From the NCBI GenBank assembly GCA_021826225.1, contig JAKBAV010000001.1:1-64000 (forward strand): 64,000 nucleotides of DNA. Reading direction: 5' to 3'. Every line of letters starts with the position of its first letter. The first letter of the stretch is position 1. This stretch comes from Pseudomonadota bacterium (GTDB taxonomy: Bacteria > Pseudomonadota > Alphaproteobacteria > Acetobacterales > Acetobacteraceae). The notes under the pieces were generated by a model. That model saw nothing but the letters and a program-made list of their open reading frames with translations, did not search any database and was not told where the DNA came from. Of this stretch, positions 1-10,800 are shown in pieces. The position numbers and the translations under genes are program-made.

Positions 1-1603
1 CGGCGCGTTGGACCCAGGGCTGGGACATGTCCTCGCCCACGGCGCGCAAAGCCGGCAGGACGGCGCCGGTGCCGTAGACGTAGTTCACGCCCCAGCGGCC
101 GAACCAGCTGCCATCGGGCTCCTGCTCGGCACGTAAAAAGCCAAGGGCGCGGGAAATGGCGGGGTGGGATTTGTCCATGCCGAGCGCGCCCAGGGCTTCC
201 AGCACGTGGGAGGTGACATCGGCACTTGGCGGGTCGAGCGCTTCGCCGAAATTGCAGAACGGGATTTTGGAGATGATGGCTTTGTCGTTATCCTTGTCGA
301 AAGCGCCCCAGCCGCCGTTTTTGCACTGCATGCCGAACAGCCATTGGGTGGCACGGTGGATCGCGGTTTCAATGCGTGGGCGCAGATCGCCGGATTGGTC
401 GCGGATATTGGCGAGCAAAGTGAGGCAGACGGCAGTGTCGTCGACATCCGGATAGCGCAGATTGGCGCGCTCGAAGGACCAGCCGCCGGGGGCTGTGTTT
501 CTCGTGTGCTTCGACCAGTCGCCATCCACCAGCACCTGGGCATCGAGCAGCCAGAGCAGGGCTTTGCGCGTGCTGGGCGTGCCGGTTATGTCGCGCCCGG
601 CCTCGGACTGGGCGAGCAAGGTGATCATGGTGTCCCATACCACGGAGTCGGTCGCCTGGATGAAGCGGCCGCCATGGCGCTCATAGGCCCAGTGCGAATC
701 CAGCGCGTCCCAGGCTTTTTGCAGGACGGGATGGGTGAGGGGGTAGCCTTCGATGAACAAGGCGATGACGCCGTAGATCCAGGGTGGCTGGATGCCGCCC
801 CAGGCGCCGTCCCAGTCTTGATGCTTTATGAGCCATTCCAGGCAGAGTTTTATGGCGTTCTCGCGGCCCGGCATGAGGTTTTTGCGTTGGACGAAATGCA
901 GCGCCTTGTCGAGATATTCAAAGGCCCATTCGAGCGTCCAGGGTTTCGCCGGCTTGTTGGGGAGGTAGAAATCGAAGGCGGCGCGGCCTTGGGGGAATAG
1001 TTCTTCGAGCAGGTCGCCGCCGGGCAGGGGCCATACGGGCTGGCGCGCGGAGACGACGCAGAGCGGCACGATGGTGGCGCGGGCCCATTGCGCGAAATGG
1101 TAGATGTTGAACGGCACCGCGAAGGGCAGGCGCAGAACCTCCGGCGGCAGGTTGGGCGAGGCCGCCCAGGGCCAGACGCCGATCATGGCGAGCCAATAGC
1201 GGGTGAAGACGCGGATGTTGCGCAGGCCGCCCTGGCCGATGATCCAGTCGCGGGCTTTGGCCATGGCGGGGTGGTCCTGGCCGTAGCCCTTGGCGCGCAG
1301 CGCGGCATAGGCTTCCACCGTGCCGTTGAGGTCGCCTTTCGGGGCCCCGGGATAGACCTCCCAGGCACCATCCGGGCGCTGGCGCTGCAAAATTCCGGCG
1401 ATCACCTTGTCCTCGCCGGGGAGGGGGCGGCCGAGGAAATGGCTGGTGAGGAGCCATTCGGCTTCCATGGCGACATTGGTTTCCGCGGCGCCGGCCCAAT
1501 AGCCTTCCGGCGCCTGCTCGAGGTCTAGCCAACCCAGCGCGGCGGCGATGGCCTGGTTGATATCCTCCGATGCGGCCGGCGGCAAGGCGGGTGTGGCGTC
1601 CAT
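1..1603 (-). CDS. shc: Squalene-hopene cyclase, 3' end cut by window edge
   Basis: This gene encodes the membrane-associated class II triterpene cyclase that converts squalene to hopene, the first committed step to hopanoids. The reading frame is open from the ATG at 1601-1603 to the window edge, giving 534 residues of a family usually about 620-680 long, so roughly the last 100 are missing. Visible signs are the protonating motif DVDDTA at residues 386-391 (nt 431-448) and several QW-type repeats, including QRQRPDGAW near residue 73 and EQEPDGSW near residue 502. The frame translates without interruption. It is divergent from the ArsR-methyltransferase gene, with about 100 bp between the two starts. 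No other hopanoid gene is inside the window. Assignment is firm; the C-terminus cannot be judged. Confidence 0.95.
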   Translation of the reverse strand, partial: MDATPALPPAASEDINQAIAAALGWLDLEQAPEGYWAGAAETNVAMEAEWLLTSHFLGRPLPGEDKVIAGILQRQRPDGAWEVYPGAPKGDLNGTVEAYAALRAKGYGQDHPAMAKARDWIIGQGGLRNIRVFTRYWLAMIGVWPWAASPNLPPEVLRLPFAVPFNIYHFAQWARATIVPLCVVSARQPVWPLPGGDLLEELFPQGRAAFDFYLPNKPAKPWTLEWAFEYLDKALHFVQRKNLMPGRENAIKLCLEWLIKHQDWDGAWGGIQPPWIYGVIALFIEGYPLTHPVLQKAWDALDSHWAYERHGGRFIQATDSVVWDTMITLLAQSEAGRDITGTPSTRKALLWLLDAQVLVDGDWSKHTRNTAPGGWSFERANLRYPDVDDTAVCLTLLANIRDQSGDLRPRIETAIHRATQWLFGMQCKNGGWGAFDKDNDKAIISKIPFCNFGEALDPPSADVTSHVLEALGALGMDKSHPAISRALGFLRAEQEPDGSWFGRWGVNYVYGTGAVLPALRAVGEDMSQPWVQRA

Positions 1604-1671
1604 GATTCCTCGCGATGATGGTGCCCGGAGACATGTCATGGCGGCGGAATTCCGTCCAGGCACAACTAGCG

Positions 1672-1706
1672 TTGACAATAATATAAAGATATCTTTATGT
1701 AGTTAA
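1672..1706 (+). promoter_or_regulatory. Promoter with ArsR/SahR-like palindromic operator
   Basis: The perfect 16-bp palindrome ATAAAGATATCTTTAT occupies 1683-1698, just downstream of a TTGACA hexamer at 1672-1677. It falls in the spacer and -10 region, and the ATG at 1707 follows only 8 bp later, so the transcript may have a very short or no leader. ArsR-family regulators of S-adenosylhomocysteine and methionine metabolism bind AT-rich palindromes of this kind. The adjacent gene encodes such a regulator, so autoregulation of the regulator-metF operon is likely. A matching -10 hexamer is poor. Confidence 0.6.
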
Positions 1707-2636
1707 ATGAATCAGGCTCTTGCCATATTCGCCGCCTTGGCCGAGCCGACGCGGCTGCGGATTTTCGGGCTGCTGAGGGCCATGGAGCTGGCCATCGGCG
1801 AGCTGGCGCTGGTGCTGGGGCAGAGCCAGCCGCGCGTTTCACGCCATGTGAAGATTATGGCGGATGCCGGGATTCTGCGACGGCGGCGCGAGGGGGCCTG
1901 GGTGTTTCTGGGTCTGGGTGATGCTGCGGTGGTGGCACCCTTGCTTGCCGCGCTGGATGCCTGGAATGGTGGCGAGGCGGTGGCGGATATCGCGAGGCTG
2001 GCGGCGGTGCGGGCCGAGCGGGCGCGGGCGGCGGAGGAATATTTCAATGCCCATGCCGCGGAATGGGATGCCATGCGCTCCCTGCATGTGGCCGAGAGCG
2101 AGGTTGAGGCGGCTATTCGCGCGGCGCTGGCGGGGGCGTCGGTCGGGCGGCTGGTTGATATCGGTACCGGCACGGGGCGGATGATCGCGCTGCTGGGGGG
2201 CGCGGCGGTGCGCGTGACGGGGGTTGACCGCAGCCCCGAGATGCTGCGCCTGGCGCGTGAGAAGGTTTTCAGCGCCGGGTTGAAAAATGTGGAATTGCAC
2301 CAGGGCGATATGGCGGCGCTGCCGCTGCCGGCCGGTTGCGCCGATACGGCGGTGATCCACCAGGTGCTGCATTACGCGCCGGCGCCGGAGGCGGTGATCG
2401 CCGAGGCGTCGCGGCTGCTGGCGCCGGGCGGGCGGCTCCTGGTGGTGGATTTCGCGCCGCATGAACACGAGGAGTTTCGCACCCGCCATGCCCATGCACG
2501 GCTAGGATTTTCGGACGCGCAGATGGCCGCGTGGTTTGCCGCCGCCGGGCTGGAGGGTGCGCCGCCCACGGCGCTGGCGGGTGGCGCGTTGACGGTGAAG
2601 CTATGGCTGGGACATGCCAGCGAAAGGAAAACATGA
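1707..2636 (+). CDS. ArsR-family regulator fused to SAM-dependent methyltransferase
   Basis: The 309-residue protein has two domains. Residues 1-95 form an ArsR winged helix (LAEPTRLRIFGLL, then the recognition region QSQPRVSRHVKIMADAG). Residues about 120-305 form a class I methyltransferase with the SAM loop VDIGTGTGRM near residue 150. No metal-binding cysteine pair is seen in the winged helix, so this is not an arsenic sensor. In alphaproteobacteria this fusion commonly sits beside metF or metH and is thought to sense SAM or SAH. Here its TGA lies 1 bp before the metF ATG, so the two form an operon. The palindrome ahead of it is the probable operator. The methyl acceptor is unknown. Confidence 0.85.
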   Translation: MNQALAIFAALAEPTRLRIFGLLRAMELAIGELALVLGQSQPRVSRHVKIMADAGILRRRREGAWVFLGLGDAAVVAPLLAALDAWNGGEAVADIARLAAVRAERARAAEEYFNAHAAEWDAMRSLHVAESEVEAAIRAALAGASVGRLVDIGTGTGRMIALLGGAAVRVTGVDRSPEMLRLAREKVFSAGLKNVELHQGDMAALPLPAGCADTAVIHQVLHYAPAPEAVIAEASRLLAPGGRLLVVDFAPHEHEEFRTRHAHARLGFSDAQMAAWFAAAGLEGAPPTALAGGALTVKLWLGHASERKT

Positions 2637-2637
2637 C

Positions 2638-5364
<2,727 letters not shown>

Positions 5365-5383
5365 GGGGCTCGGTCGTGTTGCA

Positions 5384-5492
5384 AATCCCCGTCCCTCCGC
5401 CGGTATGATCCGGATCAGGTTCAAAGGGTTTATCGCGGTGGGTAACATCCCATGGCGACGTCTCAGCTCCTTCACGGAACACCCCTCGGTAT
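5384..5492 (-). ncRNA. TPP riboswitch (THI element)
   Basis: The minus strand carries the conserved THI-box blocks in order: GGGGTG followed by GAAGGAGCTGAGA, then ACCCTTTGAACCTGATCC, then GGATCATACC and GGCGGAGGGA. These are the pyrimidine- and pyrophosphate-sensing helices of the TPP aptamer. A short P1 closing helix can be drawn between CCG at the 5' end and CGG after the GGGA. It lies directly upstream of thiC. The boundaries are approximate by a few bases. Confidence 0.96.
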
Positions 5493-5692
5493 GCTCAGGA
5501 GACGTGGATTGCTGTCTGCTGTCAACCCGGCGAGCCAGCGTAAATGACGCGCGAGTATTTGCGGTTGACAGCGAATAAACCGCCACAGTTCACCACCCAT
5601 GTCGGCAGGGCGATTTTCGCCCGCCCAGCTGGGGTGGCAAAAGAAAGCTATCTCGGCCAGGGTTTCTTCACCTAATTCGACAGGAGTGACCT

Positions 5693-7045
5693 ATGAACAT
5701 ATCTGGCCGGGCGTTGCCGCGCGGGTACAGCAGGTTCTTTGCACTGGCGGCAGGGATTGGCGCCCTTGGCGCGGGGCCTGCCCTGGCGCAGACATTTTTG
5801 CAAGCCCCGGCCTTGCTCGGCAATGCCGGCGGCTTGCGGCCGGCACTTGCCGCGCATGGCGTATCGCTCACGTTTACGGATAGCGAGAATTTGCTCGCCA
5901 ACCTGGCGGGCGGGGTGAAGACGGGCACCACATTGCAGGGTGTTACGACAGGCACGCTGGAGCTTGACACGGCGAAGGCATTTGGCTGGCCGGGGGGGAC
6001 ATTGCACTTGAGCGCCTTGCAGATTCATGGCCGCTCGCTGAGCGGACCTTACCTCGCCAACCTACAGACGGCCAACGGCAATGAGGCCGAGGATGGCGCG
6101 AGGCTGTGGGAGATGTGGTATGATCAGTCTCTTGCCGGGGGGCGCGCCGATGTAAAGATCGGCCAGCAGAGCATCGATAACGAGTTTGTGACCAGTAAAT
6201 ATTCCGGCCTGTTCATCAATACCATGGCGGGATGGCCGTTACTCCCCTCCGAGGATCTTTACGCGGGGGGGCCGGCATATCCGCTTGCCTCGCTTGGTGC
6301 GCGGCTGCAACTGCAGCCGGCCGGCGATCAGTCGATACTGGCGGGCGTGTTCGATGATAATCCCGGGGGTAGTAGAAATTTCAGCGCGGATGGGCAGCAA
6401 CTCGACCGGAGCGGGGGGCGGTTCAGCTTCGCGACCGGGGCGCTGTTCATTGCCGAATATGGAGTTTCCGCCTCGCCGCTCGGGTTACCGGGCAGGTATA
6501 AAATCGGCTTCTGGTATGATACGGGTGGCTTTCCGGATCAGCGCTACGGCACGGATGGGCTGTCGCTCGCGGCGCCGGCGAGCAATGGCACACCGTTGAT
6601 GCATCATGGCAATCACAGCATGTATGCCGTGGCTGACCAGACAATATGGCAGTCGGCCGGCGATTCATCGCGCAATATCAATCTGTTCGGGCGGATCATG
6701 GCGGCACCGGATGCGCAGAATTATATCGATTTTTTCTTCAATGGGGGCATCACCATGGCGGCGCCGTTGCCCGGGCGTGATGCTGACCAGCTGGGCGTTG
6801 ATTTCGGGCTTGGCAAAGTGAGTAGGCGCAAGGCCGGGCTGGAGCGCGATTCCGCAAGCCGGGCACAGACGGATGAGGAATTATTCGAGCTTACCTATCA
6901 GGCGGTGGCATTGCCCTGGCTGGTGGTGCAACCGGACGTGCAATACATTGTCAACCCCGGCGCCGGCATCGCCGACCCCCAAGACCCGGCGCGCGGGCTG
7001 GGAAACGAACTTGTCGCGGGCGTGAGGGTGGTCTCGACGTTTTAA
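5693..7045 (+). CDS. OprB-family carbohydrate-selective porin
   Basis: The 450-residue protein is a predicted outer-membrane beta-barrel of the OprB family, which admits sugars and polyols. A Sec signal peptide covers about residues 1-32 and ends in GPALAQ. Family features include the early segment GVSLTFTDSENLLANLAGG, the WEMWYDQSL and KIGQQSIDNEF region near residue 145, many alternating hydrophobic strands, and a C-terminal Phe (VRVVSTF) as expected for barrel insertion. An AGGAGTGACC ribosome binding site lies just before the ATG. The gene stands alone between thiC's control region and a TetR gene. Substrate cannot be told. Confidence 0.88.
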   Translation: MNISGRALPRGYSRFFALAAGIGALGAGPALAQTFLQAPALLGNAGGLRPALAAHGVSLTFTDSENLLANLAGGVKTGTTLQGVTTGTLELDTAKAFGWPGGTLHLSALQIHGRSLSGPYLANLQTANGNEAEDGARLWEMWYDQSLAGGRADVKIGQQSIDNEFVTSKYSGLFINTMAGWPLLPSEDLYAGGPAYPLASLGARLQLQPAGDQSILAGVFDDNPGGSRNFSADGQQLDRSGGRFSFATGALFIAEYGVSASPLGLPGRYKIGFWYDTGGFPDQRYGTDGLSLAAPASNGTPLMHHGNHSMYAVADQTIWQSAGDSSRNINLFGRIMAAPDAQNYIDFFFNGGITMAAPLPGRDADQLGVDFGLGKVSRRKAGLERDSASRAQTDEELFELTYQAVALPWLVVQPDVQYIVNPGAGIADPQDPARGLGNELVAGVRVVSTF

Positions 7046-7144
7046 GGGATAATGCGCGTGGGAAGGCGGGGTCAGCCCGGGCGGATGCTTGGAATCGACA
7101 GCCATCGCGGCTAATGAAGGGTAGAGGGCTAGGATGACACGCAG

Positions 7145-7768
7145 TTGAGTGGCGCGGCGCGCAAAGCTGAATTTCCGGTGCCGGGCGATGCGCGCACCGC
7201 CCGCTCACGCGCGGCGCTGTGCGCCACGCTCATAACGCTGCTGGAGGAAAAGCCGTTCGAGCAGGTGACGATTCGTGAGATCACGGCGCGCGCCAAGATC
7301 GGCTATGCCACGTTCTTTCGGCATTACCCCGATAAGGAAGCGCTGCTCAACGATCTTGCCTCCGATGAAATACGCCAGCTCAGCGCGATGACATTGCCGA
7401 TGCTGCACAGCGCTGGCACGCGCATCGCTTCGCGGGCGTTGTGTGATTATGTCTGGGCGCACCGTAAAATCTGGACGGCGTTGCTCACCGGCGGCGCGGC
7501 GGGCACGGTGAAGCAGGAATTTGTACGGCAGATGCGCCAGATTGCCGTGGCACAGGGGCCGTTCGAGTCCTGGCTGCCTGGCGATTTGCGGGTGGCCTTC
7601 TCGGTGGGCGCCTCGCTTGAAATTCTGGCCTGGTGGTTGGAGCAAGGCGAAGAGATAAGCATCGAGCGCATGGCGGATATTCTGGACCGGCTCGTGGTGA
7701 CGCCGAGCCTCGCCGATGCGCCGGAGTTCCAGCCGGAAGCGGCGCGGGAAATATTGCGCCGGAGCTGA
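7145..7768 (+). CDS. TetR/AcrR-family transcriptional regulator
   Basis: The 207-residue protein has an N-terminal TetR helix-turn-helix at about residues 20-70 (TIREITARAKIGYATFFRHYPDKEALL) followed by an all-helical ligand domain. The start is a TTG at 7145; no in-frame ATG precedes the helix-turn-helix, so the exact start is uncertain. It is convergent with the ferredoxin-P450 pair, ending 1 bp before the ferredoxin stop. It may control that pair or the porin upstream. The ligand is unknown. Confidence 0.85.
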   Translation: MSGAARKAEFPVPGDARTARSRAALCATLITLLEEKPFEQVTIREITARAKIGYATFFRHYPDKEALLNDLASDEIRQLSAMTLPMLHSAGTRIASRALCDYVWAHRKIWTALLTGGAAGTVKQEFVRQMRQIAVAQGPFESWLPGDLRVAFSVGASLEILAWWLEQGEEISIERMADILDRLVVTPSLADAPEFQPEAAREILRRS

Positions 7769-7769
7769 G

Positions 7770-8087
7770 CTACTGGCTCTCGGGTAGGCGCACGACCAAG
7801 CCGTCCAGCGCATCGGTTATCGTGATCTGGCAGGCGAGGCGGCTATGCGGCGCAACCTCGTTCGAAAATTCAATCGTTGCGGACTCGATGGCTGTTCTGC
7901 CGCCGATGCGCTCACGCCAGGCTTCATCGATATAGACATGGCAGGTGCCGCAAACGCAGGCACCGCCGCAATCGGCGGCGATGCCGGGGATATTGTTATC
8001 CCTGGCGCCGTGCATGAGGGTAAGGCCGGGTTCAACGTCTAGGCGATGTGGCGTGCCGTTGAATTCGATGTAGGTGATCTGTGGCAT
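7770..8087 (-). CDS. Adrenodoxin-type 2Fe-2S ferredoxin (P450 redox partner)
   Basis: This 105-residue ferredoxin carries the vertebrate/Pdx-type cluster pattern: Cys40, Cys46 and Cys49 in [11 protein letters not shown] plus Cys86 in RLACQI. Such proteins pass single electrons from a flavin reductase to bacterial P450s. It follows the P450 gene 8136-9677 on the same strand with a 48-bp gap, so P450 and ferredoxin are very likely a pair. No ferredoxin reductase is encoded in the window, so a reductase elsewhere must serve it. It is a paralogue of the ferredoxin at 24309-24638. Confidence 0.95.
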   Translation of the reverse strand: MPQITYIEFNGTPHRLDVEPGLTLMHGARDNNIPGIAADCGGACVCGTCHVYIDEAWRERIGGRTAIESATIEFSNEVAPHSRLACQITITDALDGLVVRLPESQ

Positions 8088-8135
8088 TACTATCCCCGGC
8101 GAGTGGCGAGCAAGAGCATGTTTATGGAGCGGCGC

Positions 8136-9677
8136 TTAGACCCTCTTGCCCGTGAGCGCCGCCTTGCCGAACATACCGAGTTTGGCCGTGCCGGTCATGG
8201 TCTCTCCGCTCTGGGTCACGTCGAATGTGACTTTCAGCTTGGCGGGCTTGGTCACCTCCATCACCCAGCTTAACTTCTCGCCCTCGATTTTTCCGCCATT
8301 CACGGCTTCAGAACCCATCGGGCTCTCGATGCGGCCGGAGAAGCTGGCGCCGTCGCGCGTCAGGGTCATTATCATTTCCTGCGGACCCATCGGCGTTTTC
8401 AGCAGCAACTTCCATTTTTCACCGGAAGGCGCATTATCTTTGGCAATGGCCGCGCCGATACTCACGGGCGCCTTGCCCGCTTTTGGCGTGTAGGCGGGCA
8501 GGGTTTCCCAGCCGCGCACGGTGGAGGTGGAGGAGAGATAGGCGTTGTCGAGGTCGCAATGCCATTCCGGGAAGCGGTTCAAAATCTCATCCAGGGCGAT
8601 ACGGCCCTCGATGCGCGCCAGGGCATTGCCGAGGCAGGCGTGGAACCCATAGCCGAAGGTGAGATGCGGCACGCGGGCGCGGTGGATGTCGAAGGCTTCG
8701 CCATTGGTGAATTTACGCTCGTCGCGGTTTGCGGCGCCGACGAGGAATAAGATTGCGCTACCGGCCGGGACTTTCTGACCGTGGAATTCGGTATCCTTCG
8801 CGACATAGCGGCCGACGGAAGGGCCTGGCGGCTCGAAGCGCAGCAGCTCCTCAATGGCCTGCGGGATGAGCGCGCGATTCTCGTAAATCTGGCGGCGCTG
8901 GTCCGGATGTTCGGCGAGCACCTTGCCGGTCCAGCCGATCAGCCGGTTGGTGGTCTCGTTGCCGGCGCCCGCGAGAATATTGATGAAGATGAGAATCTCA
9001 TCGCGCGTCAGCTTGCGATTGGTGCCGGTCTCGTCAACGAATTCGGCGTTGAGCAGCTCCGTCATCAGGTCGTCTGACGGATTTTTCATGCGCCAGTCGA
9101 GATAATCCTCATAGCCTTCGCCGACGAAGCTGTGCTCGGAATAATCGGAGGCCTTGCCGGGCTCGGTGCGCAGGTTCTCGTTCACGCGGTGCTGCACGCT
9201 CTTGAGGTCTTCTTCCGGGATGCCGAGCAGCATGCCGATGACGCGGAGTGGCATTTCGGAACCAAGGTTATCGATAAAGTTGAAGCGCCCGCCTGCAACC
9301 AGAGGGTCAAGCGCCTTGGCGCAGAAGGCGCGGATCTGCGGCTCAAGCGCGTTCATCTTTTTCGGCGTGAACACGCGGGTGAGCAGGCTGCGATGCATGG
9401 TGTGCAGCGGCGGGTCCTCGAAGATGAACACGCCGGGCGGGATCGGCACGTTCTGCTTGATCATCTCCAGAATGCCGCCTTTGCCCGAGATGAACGTATC
9501 GCGGTCGAAGAGACCTCGCTCGACATCCTCGTAGCGGCTTACGGCATAAAAATCATATTGCTCATTATAATAGAGCGGCGCTTCCTCGCGCAGCCGTGAC
9601 CATGCGGGGTAGGGGTTGGCGAAATATTGCTGGTCGTACGGGTCCCAATGCGGGGCAGGCTTGTTTACGGCGTTCAT
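8136..9677 (-). CDS. Cytochrome P450 with extra C-terminal domain
   Basis: Residues 1-about 405 are a complete class I P450: oxygen-binding I-helix AGAGNETT at 236-243, an EELLR segment at 276-280, and heme loop FGYGFHACLG with thiolate Cys348. Bacterial P450s normally end near 400-420 residues. This one continues for 95 more (419-513, nt 8139-8423) as a strand-rich domain starting at GEKWK and ending in MFGKAALTGKRV. The same domain ends the molybdenum hydroxylase at 61092-63797, about 40 percent identical by hand alignment. The frame is continuous, so this is a true fusion. The gene precedes its ferredoxin and is divergent from the IclR region. Substrate unknown; its surroundings suggest a hydrophobic compound. 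Confidence 0.93.
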   Translation of the reverse strand: MNAVNKPAPHWDPYDQQYFANPYPAWSRLREEAPLYYNEQYDFYAVSRYEDVERGLFDRDTFISGKGGILEMIKQNVPIPPGVFIFEDPPLHTMHRSLLTRVFTPKKMNALEPQIRAFCAKALDPLVAGGRFNFIDNLGSEMPLRVIGMLLGIPEEDLKSVQHRVNENLRTEPGKASDYSEHSFVGEGYEDYLDWRMKNPSDDLMTELLNAEFVDETGTNRKLTRDEILIFINILAGAGNETTNRLIGWTGKVLAEHPDQRRQIYENRALIPQAIEELLRFEPPGPSVGRYVAKDTEFHGQKVPAGSAILFLVGAANRDERKFTNGEAFDIHRARVPHLTFGYGFHACLGNALARIEGRIALDEILNRFPEWHCDLDNAYLSSTSTVRGWETLPAYTPKAGKAPVSIGAAIAKDNAPSGEKWKLLLKTPMGPQEMIMTLTRDGASFSGRIESPMGSEAVNGGKIEGEKLSWVMEVTKPAKLKVTFDVTQSGETMTGTAKLGMFGKAALTGKRV

Positions 9678-9750
9678 GGCAACTCCTCCGAAGCCTGCTG
9701 CAAATCCTGGTCGTGCATTTGCCAGGGGCGCATCTGCCGGCGTGGCTATT

Positions 9751-9771
9751 TATGATATACTGTGTATCATA
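9751..9771. promoter_or_regulatory. Imperfect palindromic operator upstream of P450
   Basis: TATGATATACTGTGTATCATA is an inverted repeat with 10-base arms around a single central T and one mismatched pair. It lies about 75 bp upstream of the P450 start, in the 169-bp gap between the P450 gene and the 3' end of the IclR gene. It is likely a regulator-binding site in the P450 promoter. Which regulator binds (the nearby IclR or TetR proteins are candidates) cannot be decided from sequence. Confidence 0.45.
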
Positions 9772-9846
9772 TACGTGCCGCGGCGATGCCGTCAAGGGCC
9801 AATCATGCGGGACTTCCGGTTGTTAAAAAAGGCAGAGCCTCCGGGG

Positions 9847-10605
9847 CTATGCCTCGATTGTTGTCGGGGCGACATCACGCGGCCAGGCGGGCATTACGCC
9901 TTGGCCAGCTTCCTTCAGAGCCTGGCCGATCTCGGCGCGGCGCTCCGGGGTAATCCGCTCATTGGGGCCAACCACGACCAGCGCGCCGACCGGCTGGCTG
10001 GGGCCGGTGAGCACCGGGGCGGCAATGGCGATGGAGCCGGGATGCACATCGCCATCGTTGATGGCATAGCCACGGGCGCGCGTGAGGGCGAAATCATCAC
10101 GCATCGCGGCCGGGGGTGGGGCGCCGAGCAGTTCCTCCTGTTCATGCGGCGGCAGGAATGCGAGATAGGCGCGCGCCGTGGCGCTGCCCTGCATGGGCAC
10201 GCTCATGCCGATGGAGGGCACGACACGCAGCAGATGCTGGCTCTCCAGCGCATCGACGACGATGAAATGCTTCTGATAAGGCAAAGTGAGATACACGGTC
10301 TCGCCGGTGGCCTCGTGCAGCCGCTCCAGCATCGGGCGCAGGCGGTGGCGCAGGGAGTGGCTGCTATGCGGCGGGCGCGCCAGAGAGAGAGCGTGCAGGG
10401 TCAGCTCCCATTGACCGCGCAGGCCAGGTACGGCGCGGATCCAGCCGGCATCGGCCAGGGTCATGATGTCGCGCTGCACGGCGCTTTTATCGGCGGCAAG
10501 CTCGCGCGCCAGCACGCTCACCCCAACCGGCTGGAGGCGCGCCACCAGTTCGAACACCGACAACATGCGCCCCGCGCTGAGACTACGTTTAACCGCCATT
10601 TTCAC
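9847..10605 (-). CDS. IclR-family transcriptional regulator
   Basis: The 252-residue protein has an N-terminal winged helix (SVFELVARLQPVGVSVLARELAADKSAVQRDIMTL, about residues 15-55) and an IclR-type C-terminal effector domain (about 85-245) with the family's typical ATARAYLAFLP and SIAIAAPVL segments. IclR proteins usually control aromatic or acid degradation operons and bind the pathway substrate. It is divergent from the alpha/beta hydrolase gene, with inverted repeats between them, so it probably controls that hydrolase-acyl-CoA dehydrogenase operon and itself. Control of the P450 is also possible. Confidence 0.88.
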   Translation of the reverse strand: MKMAVKRSLSAGRMLSVFELVARLQPVGVSVLARELAADKSAVQRDIMTLADAGWIRAVPGLRGQWELTLHALSLARPPHSSHSLRHRLRPMLERLHEATGETVYLTLPYQKHFIVVDALESQHLLRVVPSIGMSVPMQGSATARAYLAFLPPHEQEELLGAPPPAAMRDDFALTRARGYAINDGDVHPGSIAIAAPVLTGPSQPVGALVVVGPNERITPERRAEIGQALKEAGQGVMPAWPRDVAPTTIEA

Positions 10606-10615
10606 TCCGGCTGAG

Positions 10616-10652
10616 AGATTACAATCCGATTGTATATGTTACAATGTAATCA
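10616..10652. promoter_or_regulatory. Operator-like inverted repeats upstream of iclR-type gene
   Basis: The segment holds ACAATCCGATTGT (10621-10633, a 6-1-6 inverted repeat) and further TTACAAT/ATTGTA half sites up to TTACAATGTAAT. It begins about 10 bp before the IclR-family start codon. The clustered half sites fit autoregulation and control of the divergent hydrolase operon starting at 10801. Confidence 0.5.
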
Positions 10653-10800
10653 TGAGCAAGGCGGCGTAGTGAGCGCCATGGATCATCCACAGTCATGCAA
10701 TGGCAGGATTATGGTGATGATCTCAGGTTTACCCGTGGTCATGGTGAACCTAAAATCCCATGCAGCCGCCACGGAGCGGCAATGAGGGGGGAGCTGAAAC

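Noticed and set aside
1640..1706. SAM riboswitch before the regulator-metF operon
   Set aside because: There is room for almost no leader RNA; the palindrome is better explained as a DNA operator.
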